Of a stretch of DNA of 64,000 nucleotides, positions 1 to 9,339 are shown in pieces. The notes below the pieces were generated by a model that saw nothing but the letters and a program-made list of their open reading frames with translations, was not told where the DNA came from and made no database searches. The stretch's first letter is position 1; the number at the start of each line of letters is the position of its first letter. Source of the stretch: Ruania alba (GTDB lineage Bacteria > Actinomycetota > Actinomycetes > Actinomycetales > Beutenbergiaceae); assembly GCF_900105765.1 (NCBI RefSeq), contig NZ_FNTX01000002.1:806001-870000 (forward strand), read 5' to 3'. A program made the position numbers and the translations under genes.

Positions 1-1
1 G

Positions 2-505
2 GTGAGCGTGGGATCGACCCCGACGGCGCACGCCACCGCTGAGCTGACCGGCGTCACGGAGGTTCGGGCCGGCAACTTCGTGTTCTTCGACCTGGTCATG
101 GCCGGGATCGGGGTGTGCCGGGTGGCCGACCTTGCACTTTCAGTGGTGGTGACCGTGATCGGGCATCACGGCAACGAGGGGATCTTCACCGATGGCGGAT
201 GGATGGCCACCTCCCGCGACCGCGGCACCGCGCAGCAGGCGGTCGACCAGGGGTACGGGCTCGTTGCTGACATCGACGGAGTGCTGATCCCCGACCTGCT
301 GATGGTCGGAGCCAGCCAGGAGCACGGCGTCCTCTCGATCCGACCAGGGAGCTCCCGAAGGCTGCCCCATCTGCCGATCGGGACCCGCCTGCGCATCCTG
401 CCGAACCATGCGTGCGCCACCGCTGCCCAGCACAGCCGGTACCTCGTTCATCATGGTGGGAGCACCGACGTCGTCTCGCAGTGGCCGCGCCACAACGGGT
501 GGTGA
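2..505 (+). CDS. D-serine dehydratase-like / D-threonine aldolase-like protein, C-terminal part (5' truncated)
   Basis: This is the C-terminal 167 residues of a PLP-dependent enzyme of the fold-type III alanine racemase / D-serine dehydratase (DSD1-like) family; the reading frame is open to the window edge and the gene starts upstream. The visible part carries the family's C-terminal domain: an early GSTPTA stretch and, near the end, PNHACAT. In eukaryotic-type D-serine dehydratases the His and Cys of this PNHxC motif bind the catalytic zinc. Such enzymes dehydrate D-serine or cleave D-threonine-type 3-hydroxy-D-amino acids in the cytoplasm. The exact substrate cannot be told from this half. 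The next gene follows after 35 bp on the same strand, but the two do not obviously share a pathway. Confidence 0.8.
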   Translation: MSVGSTPTAHATAELTGVTEVRAGNFVFFDLVMAGIGVCRVADLALSVVVTVIGHHGNEGIFTDGGWMATSRDRGTAQQAVDQGYGLVADIDGVLIPDLLMVGASQEHGVLSIRPGSSRRLPHLPIGTRLRILPNHACATAAQHSRYLVHHGGSTDVVSQWPRHNGW

Positions 506-540
506 ACCGATGTCGGTGGCCGGTCCTAGGGTGACTGCCC

Positions 541-1098
541 ATGGGACGCATCCTCTTTGACACCGCGACCACCATCAACGGATTCATCGCTGACGAGCAG
601 AACTCCCTGGCGTGGCTCTTCGCCGTCGACGGGGGTGAACACCCAGACGAGGGCCTGTTCCCCAGCGGCGCGCGCGTGCTGGTCGAAGGCTCGACCACGT
701 ACGAGTGGCTCCTCGAACACGAGGACATCCTCGCCCACCCGGAGAAGTGGAGGGAGTTCCACGAAGACCGACCCGCCTTCGTGTTCACCACCCGCGATCT
801 GCCCGTGCCCGAGGGCGCCGACGTACGGTTCGTCTCTGGCTCCGTCGCCGACGCACTCCCTGCGATCCGGGAGGCAGCGGGCGACGGGGACATCTGGGTG
901 GTCGGCGGAGGCGACCTCGCCGGCCAGTTCCTCGACATCGGTGCACTCGACGAGATCGCACTGTCCGTCGCACCGGTGGCACTGCCCGGTGGAGCGCCGC
1001 TGCTGCCACGCCGGATCGAATCCGATCGTCTGCGCCTGAAATCGGCCGCGGCCGTCGGGCAGTTCGCGCGTGTGGTGTACGAGGTGCAGACCGGCTGA
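541..1098 (+). CDS. dihydrofolate reductase family (RibD C-terminal domain) protein
   Basis: This 185-residue single-domain protein belongs to the RibD_C/DHFR-like reductase family, which uses NADPH on folate- or pyrimidine-like substrates. It opens with GRILFDTATTINGFIAD, matching the family's first strand and 'S-x-DG-x-x-A' region. Further on it has a glycine-rich IWVVGGGDLAGQFL segment that forms the nucleotide-binding loop, and a typical VAPVALPGGAPLLP strand near the end. Length and order are normal for the stand-alone members found in many actinobacteria. Their physiological substrate is generally unknown, and they are not classical FolA. It converges on the LacI gene, whose stop lies 11 bp away. 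No clear terminator is visible between them. Confidence 0.8.
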   Translation: MGRILFDTATTINGFIADEQNSLAWLFAVDGGEHPDEGLFPSGARVLVEGSTTYEWLLEHEDILAHPEKWREFHEDRPAFVFTTRDLPVPEGADVRFVSGSVADALPAIREAAGDGDIWVVGGGDLAGQFLDIGALDEIALSVAPVALPGGAPLLPRRIESDRLRLKSAAAVGQFARVVYEVQTG

Positions 1099-1109
1099 CC
1101 TCGCGGTGT

Positions 1110-2114
1110 TCAGCGGGAGGACCCGCGCTCCACCAACTGAACGGGCGCGATCAGGTGCTCGGCCGCCGTCGGGGGCGAAGGGCTCATCCGGGCCTCCAGC
1201 AGACGGATGGCCTCGGTGATGATCCACTCGTTCCCGGGGTCGATCGTGGTCAGACCCGGACCGATGTGCGCCCCTAGGCGGAGGTTGTCGAAGCCGACCA
1301 CGCGGACATCCTCGGGTACGCGACGGCCCGCATCGGCCAATCCGGCGAGTGCACCGATGGCCACCTCATCGGTCACGCAGAACATCGCGTCGATCGTCGG
1401 ATCCTGTTCGACCGCGCGTGCCACCGTGCGGCGCGTGACCCCGGTATCGATGAACTCCAGTTCCAGGAGCAATCGCGGATCGACCTCCACACCGCGTGAT
1501 TGGTGTGCCTCCACCCAGCCGGCAGTGCGTGCGGACTGCATTCCGTCGGTGGGCTCACCGTGCCGGCCGCCGACGATCATCACGTGCCGTGCGCCCCGGT
1601 CGAGGAGATGCTCCGTCGCAAGGCGGGCGCCGGAGACGTTGCCCATCATGACGTGGTCGAAGCGCGCCGGGACCTCCTTCTCTCCGAGCAACACCACAGG
1701 GAGCGAGTCGCGGATCCGGTTGACCTCCGCGTTGCCCAGCCCCACCACGCTGAGGATGGCGCCGTCGTACTGATGTAGCCGCGCCAGCGACAAGGCGGCG
1801 AGTTCCCCCTCCTGGCTGGCGCTACTCTGCTCCACCACGAGGTGACGACCACGATCGATGACGGCGTCTGCCGCTATCGCGCCGAGCTGACCGAAGTAGG
1901 CGTGGTCCAGTCGCGGCACGATCAGCGCGACCGTGCCGCTCGAGCCCGAGCGTAACTGCTGCGCGGTCAGATCGACCTGATAGTCCAGCTCGGCCATCGC
2001 TGCCAACACACGCTCACGCGTGCCGGGGCTGACCTGAGGGCGCTGGTTGACGACGCGGGAGACCGTCATCATCGACACGCCCGCGAGCCGTGCGACGTCG
2101 CGGATCGTCGGCAT
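1110..2114 (-). CDS. LacI family transcriptional regulator
   Basis: This 334-residue LacI/GalR repressor has an N-terminal helix-turn-helix at about residues 2-50 (PTIRDVARLAGVSMMTVSRV). It is followed by a periplasmic-binding-protein-like effector domain (VALIVPRLDHAYFGQL, VVGFDNLRLG). I place the start at the ATG at 2114 because AGGAGG stands five bases upstream; a longer reading frame upstream has no such site. The protein should bind DNA as a dimer and release it on binding a sugar. It lies in tandem with a second LacI gene (87 bp gap) next to a rhamnoside importer and alpha-L-rhamnosidase, so control of that cassette is the likely role. The inducer is not identifiable from sequence. Confidence 0.88.
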   Translation of the reverse strand: MPTIRDVARLAGVSMMTVSRVVNQRPQVSPGTRERVLAAMAELDYQVDLTAQQLRSGSSGTVALIVPRLDHAYFGQLGAIAADAVIDRGRHLVVEQSSASQEGELAALSLARLHQYDGAILSVVGLGNAEVNRIRDSLPVVLLGEKEVPARFDHVMMGNVSGARLATEHLLDRGARHVMIVGGRHGEPTDGMQSARTAGWVEAHQSRGVEVDPRLLLELEFIDTGVTRRTVARAVEQDPTIDAMFCVTDEVAIGALAGLADAGRRVPEDVRVVGFDNLRLGAHIGPGLTTIDPGNEWIITEAIRLLEARMSPSPPTAAEHLIAPVQLVERGSSR

Positions 2115-2201
2115 CGGCTCCTCCTGATTCGGCCGCATCGGCGCTCCGCGCACCATTGCACCACACCAGGCGCGCCAAACACCCGCCTATTTCCGCCGGT
2201 G

Positions 2202-3332
2202 CTACGGCTGTCGAGGCGACGCTGTCGACCTCCGCACCCTCAGGTGCACATCTTCTTCCACCTGTACCGATTCGGTGCGTCCCCCGATCCGTTCCAGAAG
2301 GAGCCGGACCGCTTCGCTCCCGATCTGCGACCCGGACTGGTCCACGCTGGTGAGCGAGACCATCGGATGACTGGCCATCGTGATGTCGTCGTAGCCGACG
2401 ACGGAGACATCCTCGGGACCGAGTCCCGCTGCTGCGATCGCGCGGAGGCTGCCCATGGCCAGCGTGTCATTTCCGGCAAAGATGGCGGTCGGCGGGTCAT
2501 TCGTCGTGAGCAGTTCCGCGGTCACCGTCTGGGCCTCGAGCTCGTCACCGCCTGTATACGTCACCTGTGGATCCAGTCCCCGACGGCGCATGTGGTCGAT
2601 GTAGACCGCGCGCCGGATGGAGTGTGGCTCCAGATCCGACCGGTGCCAGTTCGTGGGGTCGTTGATGATGGTCTCGTGGTGGATGGCCTCCGTCGTCAGG
2701 TGTGTGATGCGACGGTGCCCGAGGTCGAAGAGATGCGTCATGACCTGATCCGTGCCGGAACGGTCCGCCCCGGTGACCGTGTCGTAGTGCGTGGAGACGT
2801 CGTGGCGGCCGATGATGACGACGGGAATCCGGTCGCTCAGGTCCTCCAGCCACGACTCGCCGACCATCGGCGAGATGGCCATGATCCCGTCGACCTGACG
2901 ATCGGCGAGGCTTTGCAATGCTGCGCCGGCCTCGCTCGGTCTCCGGATGGGGGCCACGACCAACTGATAGGGAGTCGGAGCCAGAGCATCGAGGGCGCCT
3001 TGGACGATCATGGTGAGGAACTCGTTGCTCACCTGGGCGATCTCAATTCCGAGCGTGTACGAGGTGCCGCGCATCGCCCGGGCGGCGATGCGGGGCCGGT
3101 AGTCCAGGCGCGCGATCGCCGCCTCCACGCGGGTCCGCATCTTCGGACTCACGCCGTAGGCGTTGCGGATGACCTTGGAGACGGCGGCCTTGGAGACCCC
3201 TGCTGCGTCTGCCACGTCCTGGATCGTGGCGTTCCGAACTGTCCCACGCGCAGGGCCAGAGTTGGGTGAGGGCACGGCGTCGCGCAGCACGGACTCCCCA
3301 TCTCTGTCGACGGCGTCCGGATCGCTGACCAT
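2202..3332 (-). CDS. LacI family transcriptional regulator
   Basis: This 376-residue LacI/GalR repressor carries an unusual N-terminal extension of about 33 residues before the helix-turn-helix (ATIQDVADAAGVSKAAVSKV). A ligand-binding domain follows, containing TAIFAGNDTLAMGSLRA and VSVVGYDDITMASH. The start ATG at 3332 has no good Shine-Dalgarno sequence, so a leaderless or weakly translated mRNA is possible. I see no better internal start before the HTH. It is transcribed divergently from the binding-protein gene at 3464, and the shared 131-bp intergenic region holds a palindrome-like motif that also precedes the second cassette. It is therefore the better candidate of the two LacI proteins for controlling both rhamnoside cassettes. 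Confidence 0.88.
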   Translation of the reverse strand: MVSDPDAVDRDGESVLRDAVPSPNSGPARGTVRNATIQDVADAAGVSKAAVSKVIRNAYGVSPKMRTRVEAAIARLDYRPRIAARAMRGTSYTLGIEIAQVSNEFLTMIVQGALDALAPTPYQLVVAPIRRPSEAGAALQSLADRQVDGIMAISPMVGESWLEDLSDRIPVVIIGRHDVSTHYDTVTGADRSGTDQVMTHLFDLGHRRITHLTTEAIHHETIINDPTNWHRSDLEPHSIRRAVYIDHMRRRGLDPQVTYTGGDELEAQTVTAELLTTNDPPTAIFAGNDTLAMGSLRAIAAAGLGPEDVSVVGYDDITMASHPMVSLTSVDQSGSQIGSEAVRLLLERIGGRTESVQVEEDVHLRVRRSTASPRQP

Positions 3333-3351
3333 AGATCACAGGTTAGTACCA

Positions 3352-3374
3352 AAAGTGTAGACCGGTTGACGAAG
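3352..3374. promoter_or_regulatory. candidate LacI-type operator upstream of rhamnoside cassette 1
   Basis: A 23-bp stretch with a central ACCGGT matches 17 of 23 positions of a stretch at 13140-13162, upstream of the second copy of the same cassette. Both read AAAGT-n-T-n-GACCGG-n-T-n-AC-n-AA. The core is partly symmetrical around CG, as LacI-family operators are. It lies between the divergent LacI gene (3332) and the binding protein (3464). The role is inferred. Confidence 0.45.
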
Positions 3375-3463
3375 AGTCGGCAGACCACTTATCGTCGATC
3401 GTGAAAGGATTCAGTGAGCGAGCAGAACGTGCTGTCGCTCCGTCTTTGCGAGGAGGCAAAGTG

Positions 3464-4774
3464 ATGAACCCCAGCTCTTTCCGACGTCGTCGTCTCGGTG
3501 TGGGAGCCGCATCGGTCGCCGCCGCAGCGCTCGTACTGTCCGCATGCTCCGGTGGTGGCAGTGACGACGGCAGTGTCGAGATCACGTTCTTGTCCACGTC
3601 AGACGAGGACAACACCGCACTCGCAGAAGCGCTGATCGAGGCGTTCGAAGCCGAGAACCCGGACATCACCGTCAACTTGGACGGTCGGCCTGGAGGCACC
3701 GAGGGTGACAACCTCATCAAGACCCGGCTGGCCACGGGCGAGATGGCCGAGGTGTTCAACTACAACTCGGGATCGCTGTTCCAGGCGCTGAACCCCGACC
3801 AGAACCTGCTGGACCTGAGTGATCGACCCTGGGTGGAGAACCTGACCGACGACTTCACGAGCGTGGTGAGTACTGAGAACGGGATCTACGGCGGATCCTA
3901 CGGAAGCTCGTTCGCCGGCGGCATCGTTTACAACGGTGCGATCTACGATGAGCTCGGTCTGGAGGTCCCTGAGTCGTGGGACGACTTCATGGCGAACAAT
4001 GAGGAGATCGCTGCGGCGGGTTATGACCCGATCGTCCAGACCTATGGGGACACCTGGACCAGCCAGCTCTTCGTGCTGGGTGACTACGCGAACGTGCATG
4101 CGGCGGATCCGGAGTGGGCGGAGCAGTACACGGCGCACGAGCGCTTCTACGCCGACGAGCCGGCGCTCGCGGGATTCCGCCACCATCAGGAGGCCTACGA
4201 GTCCGGCTACTTCAACGAGAACTATCCGTCAGCGACCTTCGAGGACGGTGGCGCGATGCTCGCCGAGGGAACTGGCGTGCACTACCCGATCCTCACCACG
4301 ATCCTCAGCTCGATCCGGTTCAACCACCCGGACGCCGTTGAGGACATGCGCTTCATGGCAATCCCGGCCGATGACCCGGCGAACACCTCGGCCACGATCT
4401 GGCAGCCGGACGGTCTGTACGTCCCGAACAGTGTCGAAGGTGCCGAACGCGACGCCGCGCTCGCATTCGTCGACTTCGTGACCGGACCCGACGCGTGCTC
4501 GGTCTTCATCGAGGCGGTCAACCCCACGGGTCCGTATGTGAATGGTTGCGAACTGCCGGCGGATGTGCCGCCGTTGGTGCAGGACGTGCAGTCGTACTTT
4601 GATGCGGGGAACACGGCGCCGGCGTTGGAGTTCCTCTCCCCGATCAAGGGCCCGAACCTGGAGAACATCACCGTCGAGGTCGGTTCCGGCATCCGGGATG
4701 CTGAGGAGGCTGCGGCGAACTATGACCGTGACGTGGAGAACCAGGCGCGTCAGTTGGGTCTCGAGGGCTGGTGA
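3464..4774 (+). CDS. CUT1 ABC importer sugar-binding lipoprotein (rhamnoside cassette 1)
   Basis: This extracellular solute-binding protein of 436 residues should capture an oligosaccharide or glycoside and deliver it to the permeases encoded just downstream. The start ATG at 3464 follows AGGAGG by seven bases. The N-terminus has an arginine run, a hydrophobic segment and the lipobox LSAC with Cys28 for lipid attachment, then a Gly/Ser linker. The mature part has family features such as VEITFLSTS, the SWDDF segment and a C-terminal EEAAANYDRD helix. The 3' end overlaps the first permease by four bases (GTGA). A paralogue lies at 13248. Around 3940-4060 the two genes are almost identical at DNA level, while upstream parts differ strongly. 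A rhamnose-containing ligand is inferred from the neighbouring GH78 enzyme. Confidence 0.9.
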   Translation: MNPSSFRRRRLGVGAASVAAAALVLSACSGGGSDDGSVEITFLSTSDEDNTALAEALIEAFEAENPDITVNLDGRPGGTEGDNLIKTRLATGEMAEVFNYNSGSLFQALNPDQNLLDLSDRPWVENLTDDFTSVVSTENGIYGGSYGSSFAGGIVYNGAIYDELGLEVPESWDDFMANNEEIAAAGYDPIVQTYGDTWTSQLFVLGDYANVHAADPEWAEQYTAHERFYADEPALAGFRHHQEAYESGYFNENYPSATFEDGGAMLAEGTGVHYPILTTILSSIRFNHPDAVEDMRFMAIPADDPANTSATIWQPDGLYVPNSVEGAERDAALAFVDFVTGPDACSVFIEAVNPTGPYVNGCELPADVPPLVQDVQSYFDAGNTAPALEFLSPIKGPNLENITVEVGSGIRDAEEAAANYDRDVENQARQLGLEGW

Positions 4775-5688
4775 CAGCTGAGGCCACCGAGGTGCGGGCC
4801 AGCAGGGTTCGTCAGGCCCGCACCTTGGGTGTTGCTCGTCATGCGTATCCGCTGTGGTTCTACCTGCCTGCGGCGGTGTTGTTCCTGGTGTTCTTCGCAA
4901 TACCGACCTTCGCCTCGTTCTACTTCAGCCTCACCCGCTGGACGTTGTTCGACCAGGAGTTCATCGGGCTTGAGAACTACATCCAGTTCTTCCGTGAGCC
5001 GCAGCTGTACCAGAGCTTCATCAACACCTTGATCTACGGGTTCGTCACCTCGGGGCTGAAGGTCGTGATCGGGTTAGCGTTGGGGGTGCTGCTGACCTCG
5101 GCGCTGGTGGGTCGTAACTATCTGCGGTCGGTGATCTTCTTCCCGGTGCTGGTCTCCACGATCGGTGTGGGGATCATGTTCAAAGCACTGCTGGACCCCT
5201 TCGATGGTGTGGTCAACGGCGCCTTGGAGGTGCTCGGGATCACCGGTCCGGGATGGCTGACCGACCCGAACCTCGCGCTGTTGACGATCGCCGGGATCGA
5301 TGTCTGGAAGGGGCTCGGGATCGCGTGCCTGATCTATATCGCCGGGCTGGTGGCGATCCCGAGTGAGTACTACGAGGCCGCCCGGGTTGATGGGGCGAGC
5401 AAGTGGGCGGTGTTCAAGAGCATTACGTTGCCCCTGGTCAAACCCGCGACCGGGACGGTCATCATCCTCTCCCTCATTGGCGGGCTGCGGTCCTTCGACC
5501 TGATCTGGGCCACCACCGGTGGCGGACCCGGCTTCAGCTCGGACGTGATCGGGTCGGTCATCTACAAGCAGTACCAGGCCGGCTTCTACGGCCTCTCCAC
5601 CGCCGGCAACGTGGTGCTGTTCCTCGTGGTGACCGCGATCATGGTCCCGATTTCTTTGATGTTGAACCGCCGGGAGGTGGAACAATGA
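4771..5688 (+). CDS. CUT1 ABC importer permease, MalF/UgpA-like (cassette 1)
   Basis: This 305-residue inner-membrane permease of a carbohydrate-uptake-1 importer has about six transmembrane helices, the first at about residues 30-50. The coupling motif EYYEAARVDGASKWAVFKS sits in the cytoplasmic loop that contacts the ATPase. Translation starts at a GTG overlapping the stop of the binding-protein gene (GTGA), and the next permease overlaps its stop (ATGA), so translation is coupled. It differs from the paralogue at 14549 at only eight residues by my count. No ATP-binding subunit is encoded nearby, so a shared MsmK/MalK-like ATPase from elsewhere in the genome is needed. Confidence 0.92.
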   Translation: MTAEATEVRASRVRQARTLGVARHAYPLWFYLPAAVLFLVFFAIPTFASFYFSLTRWTLFDQEFIGLENYIQFFREPQLYQSFINTLIYGFVTSGLKVVIGLALGVLLTSALVGRNYLRSVIFFPVLVSTIGVGIMFKALLDPFDGVVNGALEVLGITGPGWLTDPNLALLTIAGIDVWKGLGIACLIYIAGLVAIPSEYYEAARVDGASKWAVFKSITLPLVKPATGTVIILSLIGGLRSFDLIWATTGGGPGFSSDVIGSVIYKQYQAGFYGLSTAGNVVLFLVVTAIMVPISLMLNRREVEQ

Positions 5689-6518
5689 GGCGCGAACGGG
5701 TCATGCGGTGGGTGATCGGGATCGGGGCCGTGGTGGCGTCGATCGTGATCTTTATTCTGCCGTTTGCGTTCATCGTGATTCAGGCGATGAAGACGCGGCA
5801 GGAAGCGTCGGAACTATCGTTCACCTGGCCGAGCCAGCTGGCCTTCGTGGAGAACTTCATCGAGGTCATCACTCAGCGTGATTTCATCGTGGCTCGAGCG
5901 TTCGTGAACTCGACCGTGCTGACCGTGGTGAGTGTGACGTTCTTGGTGATCATCGCGGCGATGGTCGGGTATGTGATGCAGCGGCGTGCGTCGAAGATTC
6001 GCACGGTGGCGAACTTCTTCGTCCTGGCTGGTCTGATCGTGCCGCCCGCGGTGGTGCCCACGGTGTGGGTGCTGCAGACGGTGGGTCTGTTCGGCACGCT
6101 GCCGGGGTTGATCCTGATCGAGATCACCTTCGGTCTCGCGTTCTCGATCCTGTTGTTCCGGGCGTTCGTGTCCACGATTCCACGGTCATTGGATGAGGCG
6201 GCGATCATTGATGGGGCGAGTCCGTTCCGGATCTTCTTCGGGGTGATCCTGCCGTTGATGAAGCCCACGGTGGTCACGGTGATCGTGGTGCAGGCGGTGC
6301 AGATCTTCAACGATTTCGCGAATCCGTTGTACTTCCTGCCCGGTGATGACAATGCGACCGTGCAGCTGACGTTGTACAACTTCCAGAGTCAGAGCAATAA
6401 CCAGTGGAACCTGTTGTTCATGGATATCCTGCTCATCACGATTCCGCCACTGGTGATGTATATCTTCTTCAACCGCCAGATTGTCGCCGGTATGACTGCC
6501 GGTGCTGTGAAGGGCTGA
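5685..6518 (+). CDS. CUT1 ABC importer permease, MalG/UgpE-like (cassette 1)
   Basis: This second permease (277 residues) pairs with the product of 4771. It starts at the ATG at 5685, which overlaps the previous stop as ATGA; a longer in-frame extension upstream is only the shadow of the first permease. Six membrane segments are expected, beginning with IGIGAVVASIVIFILPFAF. The EAA-type loop is SLDEAAIIDGASPFRIF. It is the same length as its paralogue at 15463. The two copies diverge most in the first 60 residues and are much closer after ITQRDFIVARAFVNSTVL. Confidence 0.92.
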   Translation: MRRERVMRWVIGIGAVVASIVIFILPFAFIVIQAMKTRQEASELSFTWPSQLAFVENFIEVITQRDFIVARAFVNSTVLTVVSVTFLVIIAAMVGYVMQRRASKIRTVANFFVLAGLIVPPAVVPTVWVLQTVGLFGTLPGLILIEITFGLAFSILLFRAFVSTIPRSLDEAAIIDGASPFRIFFGVILPLMKPTVVTVIVVQAVQIFNDFANPLYFLPGDDNATVQLTLYNFQSQSNNQWNLLFMDILLITIPPLVMYIFFNRQIVAGMTAGAVKG

Positions 6519-6544
6519 TCAGCAAGGAAATGGGGAATTCTCAG

Positions 6545-9334
6545 ATGAACGCCCGTGTCACCCGGGTTCGGGTGGAACGACGTAATGACGCACCATTGGC
6601 CGATGTGCCGGCGCCGCGGCTGAGCTGGATCGTCGAGTCCGACCAACCGTGGCGCCAGGCAGCGGCCGAGCTCCGGTTGGACGGCGGTGACCCGGTTCGG
6701 TTGGAGACGGGCGAGTCAGTGTTCGTGGACTGGCCATTCCCGCCCCTGGCTCCGCACGCTCGGCACGAGTTACAGGTGCGCACCACCTCTACCGATGGGG
6801 TGAGGACGGAGTGGTCCGAGCCGCTGACCGTGCGCAGCACCTTCCTTGCTGACGGCGAATGGCAGGCCTCGTTCATCGGGCTCGCCGAGCCTGCTGGTGT
6901 GGCCTGCCCAGGCCGGGCACGGACGGAAGTCGAGGTTGCGCAGGATGTCGTCCGGGCGACCCTGTATGCCACCGGTGGTGGCGTCTATCAGGTGAGCATC
7001 AATGGCGCGGATGTCGATGATGCGGTGTTGAAGCCGGGGTGGACGGACTATCACGAGCGGCTGGTGCACGAGGCCACTGATGTGACCGGCCTGGTGCGCA
7101 CAGGTACGAACGCGATCGGGATCCGGTTCGCCGGCGCTTGGTGGACCGAAGAGTTCGGCTTCCACGGAGGCGGCCGTCGGATCTATGGTGATCAGCCGGT
7201 GGTGGCGGCGCAGTTGCACCTCGAGCTCGCGGACGGGACCACCCAGGTGATCGTGACGGACGAGTCCTGGCGAGGGGCCGCCGTCGGGCCGATCACGGCG
7301 AGCAGCCTCTACCAGGGTGAGGCGATCGATGCCCGGCGCGCGTTGCCGGGCTGGGACCAGGCCGGCTTTGACGACAGCGGCTGGCCGGCCGCCGTCGTGA
7401 GCGATATCTCCGTGGTGCCGGAGGCTGATCCGGCCGAGCCGGTGCGACGTGTGGGCGAGGTTTCTGTGGCTGAGGTGATCGCCACGCCGTCGGGTAAGAC
7501 CGTGCTCGACTTCGGGCAGAACCTCGTGGGACGACTGCGGGTGCGGGTCACCGGTCTGGAGGGCCACACGATCACCCTGCGGCACGCGGAAGTGCTCGAG
7601 CACGGTGAGCTAGGGACTCGCCCGTTGCGGTACGCCAAGGCCACCGACACACTCACCTGTTCTGGCGGGGCGGATGTGTTCGAACCGGAGTTCACCTTCC
7701 ACGGGTTCCGGTATGCGGAGGTGGAGAACTGGCCCGGGGAGGTCGACCCGGGTGCGTTCACCGCGGTGGTGATCAGCTCGGACATGCGCCGCACCGGGTG
7801 GTTCGAGTCCTCGCACGAGCTGGTGAACCGGCTGCACGAGAACGTGGTCTGGGGAATGAAGGGCAACTTCGTCTCCATCCCCACCGACTGCCCCCAGCGG
7901 GATGAGCGCCTTGGCTGGACTGGCGACATCCAGGTCTTCTCCCCCACCGCAGCGACCCTGTTCGACTCCGACGGCTTCCTGACCTCGTGGCTGCGCGACG
8001 TCGCCCTCGAACAGGCGAGGAGTGGTGGGGTCTGCCCCTTCGTGGTGCCGAACGTCCTTGGTGACCCGAAGCCGGCCACCGCGTGGGGTGACGCGGCCAC
8101 GGTGGTGCCGATGGTGCTGTTCCAGCGCTTTGGGGATCGTGCCGCATTGGCCGAGCACTATCCCTCGATGAAGGCCTGGATGGAGGTGCTCGTCGACCTG
8201 GCCGGGGACCGGCTGCTCTGGGAGGGTGACTTCCAGTTCGGCGACTGGCTCGACCCGGCCGCACCCCCGGACCAGCCGGGCGGCGCGCGCACGGACAAGG
8301 ACATCGTGGCCAGTGCGCACGTGGTGCGTTCGGCCACCCTGCTGGCTGAGGCAGCCACGATCCTCGGTCATGGTGAGGATGCGGCCCACTACGGCGACTA
8401 CGCCGAGCGGGCCCGGCAGGCCTGGGTGAACGAGTACGTCACCGGCGCCGGGCGGATCGTGTCCGACTCCCAGACCGCGTATGCGATGGCGATCTCCTAC
8501 GGTCTCGTCGACGCCGAGACCACCCAGGCGATGGGGGACCGCCTCGCCGAGATCGTCCGCCGAGACGGGTACATCATCGGCACCGGGTTCGTCGGCACCC
8601 CGATCATCGCCGACGCACTGTCTGTGACTGGGCATGCCGATGCGGCGGGGCGGTTGTTGCTGCAGACCGGGCTGCCGTCGTGGCTGTATGCGGTGACGAT
8701 GGGGGCGACCACGATCTGGGAGCGGTGGGACTCCATGCTCCCCGATGGCACCATCAACCCCGGCGAGATGACCTCCTTCAACCACTACGCCTTCGGCGCG
8801 ATCGCCGACTGGCTGCACCATGGCCTCGCCGGTCTCGCTGCGGCGGCACCGGGATACCGCGCGATCACGATCGCCCCGCTACCGATCGAGGGCATCGAGC
8901 ACGCCTCGGTTCGCCAGGAAACCCCGTACGGGCTGGCCGAATCCGGTTGGGCCGAAACGGGTGAGGGCACCCTGCGGGTGCACGCCACCATCCCCGCGAA
9001 CACGACGGCGCAGGTCACCCTGCCCGGGCGCGAGCCGTTCGAGGTGGGGTCAGGATCGCACGAGTGGGAGGTGGCCGACCCGCGGACCGTTTCGTCGGTC
9101 GAGTCGATCGGCTGGGGCACACCCCTCGGGGCGATCGTGGACGACCGCCGCGCGCACGAGGCACTCCTGGCCGAGGTGGCCGCCGTGGACGCCGAGCTCG
9201 GGGACCGGCTACGGCACGGCACCGCATGGGCCGACGGTCAGCCGTTGGAGACGATGCTGTTCGGTGTACCCGGCGAGGTACGCGAGCAGCTGCCGGCAGC
9301 GTTCGAGCGGGTGAACGCAGTACTCGCGCGCTGA
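6545..9334 (+). CDS. alpha-L-rhamnosidase, GH78 (cassette 1)
   Basis: This 929-residue glycoside hydrolase family 78 enzyme removes terminal alpha-L-rhamnose from oligosaccharides or glycosides. In order it has an N-terminal beta-domain with fibronectin-like start, a central beta-sandwich (KTVLDFGQNLVGRLRVRV), the six-hairpin (alpha/alpha)6 catalytic domain and a C-terminal beta-domain. The catalytic-domain hallmark is PTDCPQRDERLGWTGD, with the probable general acid Glu454. The second conserved glutamate, Glu726, lies in TTIWERWDS. No signal peptide is visible, so the enzyme acts in the cytoplasm on imported substrate. I chose ATG 6545 by alignment with the second copy; ATG 6530 is an alternative closer to AAGGA. 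Compared with the paralogue at 16318 it has about 60 extra C-terminal residues. Confidence 0.93.
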   Translation: MNARVTRVRVERRNDAPLADVPAPRLSWIVESDQPWRQAAAELRLDGGDPVRLETGESVFVDWPFPPLAPHARHELQVRTTSTDGVRTEWSEPLTVRSTFLADGEWQASFIGLAEPAGVACPGRARTEVEVAQDVVRATLYATGGGVYQVSINGADVDDAVLKPGWTDYHERLVHEATDVTGLVRTGTNAIGIRFAGAWWTEEFGFHGGGRRIYGDQPVVAAQLHLELADGTTQVIVTDESWRGAAVGPITASSLYQGEAIDARRALPGWDQAGFDDSGWPAAVVSDISVVPEADPAEPVRRVGEVSVAEVIATPSGKTVLDFGQNLVGRLRVRVTGLEGHTITLRHAEVLEHGELGTRPLRYAKATDTLTCSGGADVFEPEFTFHGFRYAEVENWPGEVDPGAFTAVVISSDMRRTGWFESSHELVNRLHENVVWGMKGNFVSIPTDCPQRDERLGWTGDIQVFSPTAATLFDSDGFLTSWLRDVALEQARSGGVCPFVVPNVLGDPKPATAWGDAATVVPMVLFQRFGDRAALAEHYPSMKAWMEVLVDLAGDRLLWEGDFQFGDWLDPAAPPDQPGGARTDKDIVASAHVVRSATLLAEAATILGHGEDAAHYGDYAERARQAWVNEYVTGAGRIVSDSQTAYAMAISYGLVDAETTQAMGDRLAEIVRRDGYIIGTGFVGTPIIADALSVTGHADAAGRLLLQTGLPSWLYAVTMGATTIWERWDSMLPDGTINPGEMTSFNHYAFGAIADWLHHGLAGLAAAAPGYRAITIAPLPIEGIEHASVRQETPYGLAESGWAETGEGTLRVHATIPANTTAQVTLPGREPFEVGSGSHEWEVADPRTVSSVESIGWGTPLGAIVDDRRAHEALLAEVAAVDAELGDRLRHGTAWADGQPLETMLFGVPGEVREQLPAAFERVNAVLAR

Positions 9335-9339
9335 TCGCC

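Larger units (their letters stand above)
3464..9334 (+). repeat. duplicated four-gene rhamnoside cassette, copy 1
   Basis: The block binding protein / permease / permease / GH78 is repeated in the same order and orientation at 13248-18918, with the same GTGA and ATGA/GTGA overlaps. Similarity is patchy at DNA level: the first permease gene, the middle of the binding-protein gene and the catalytic part of the rhamnosidase gene are nearly identical. The first half of the binding protein and the N-terminal parts of the second permease and of the rhamnosidase have drifted apart. Confidence 0.85.
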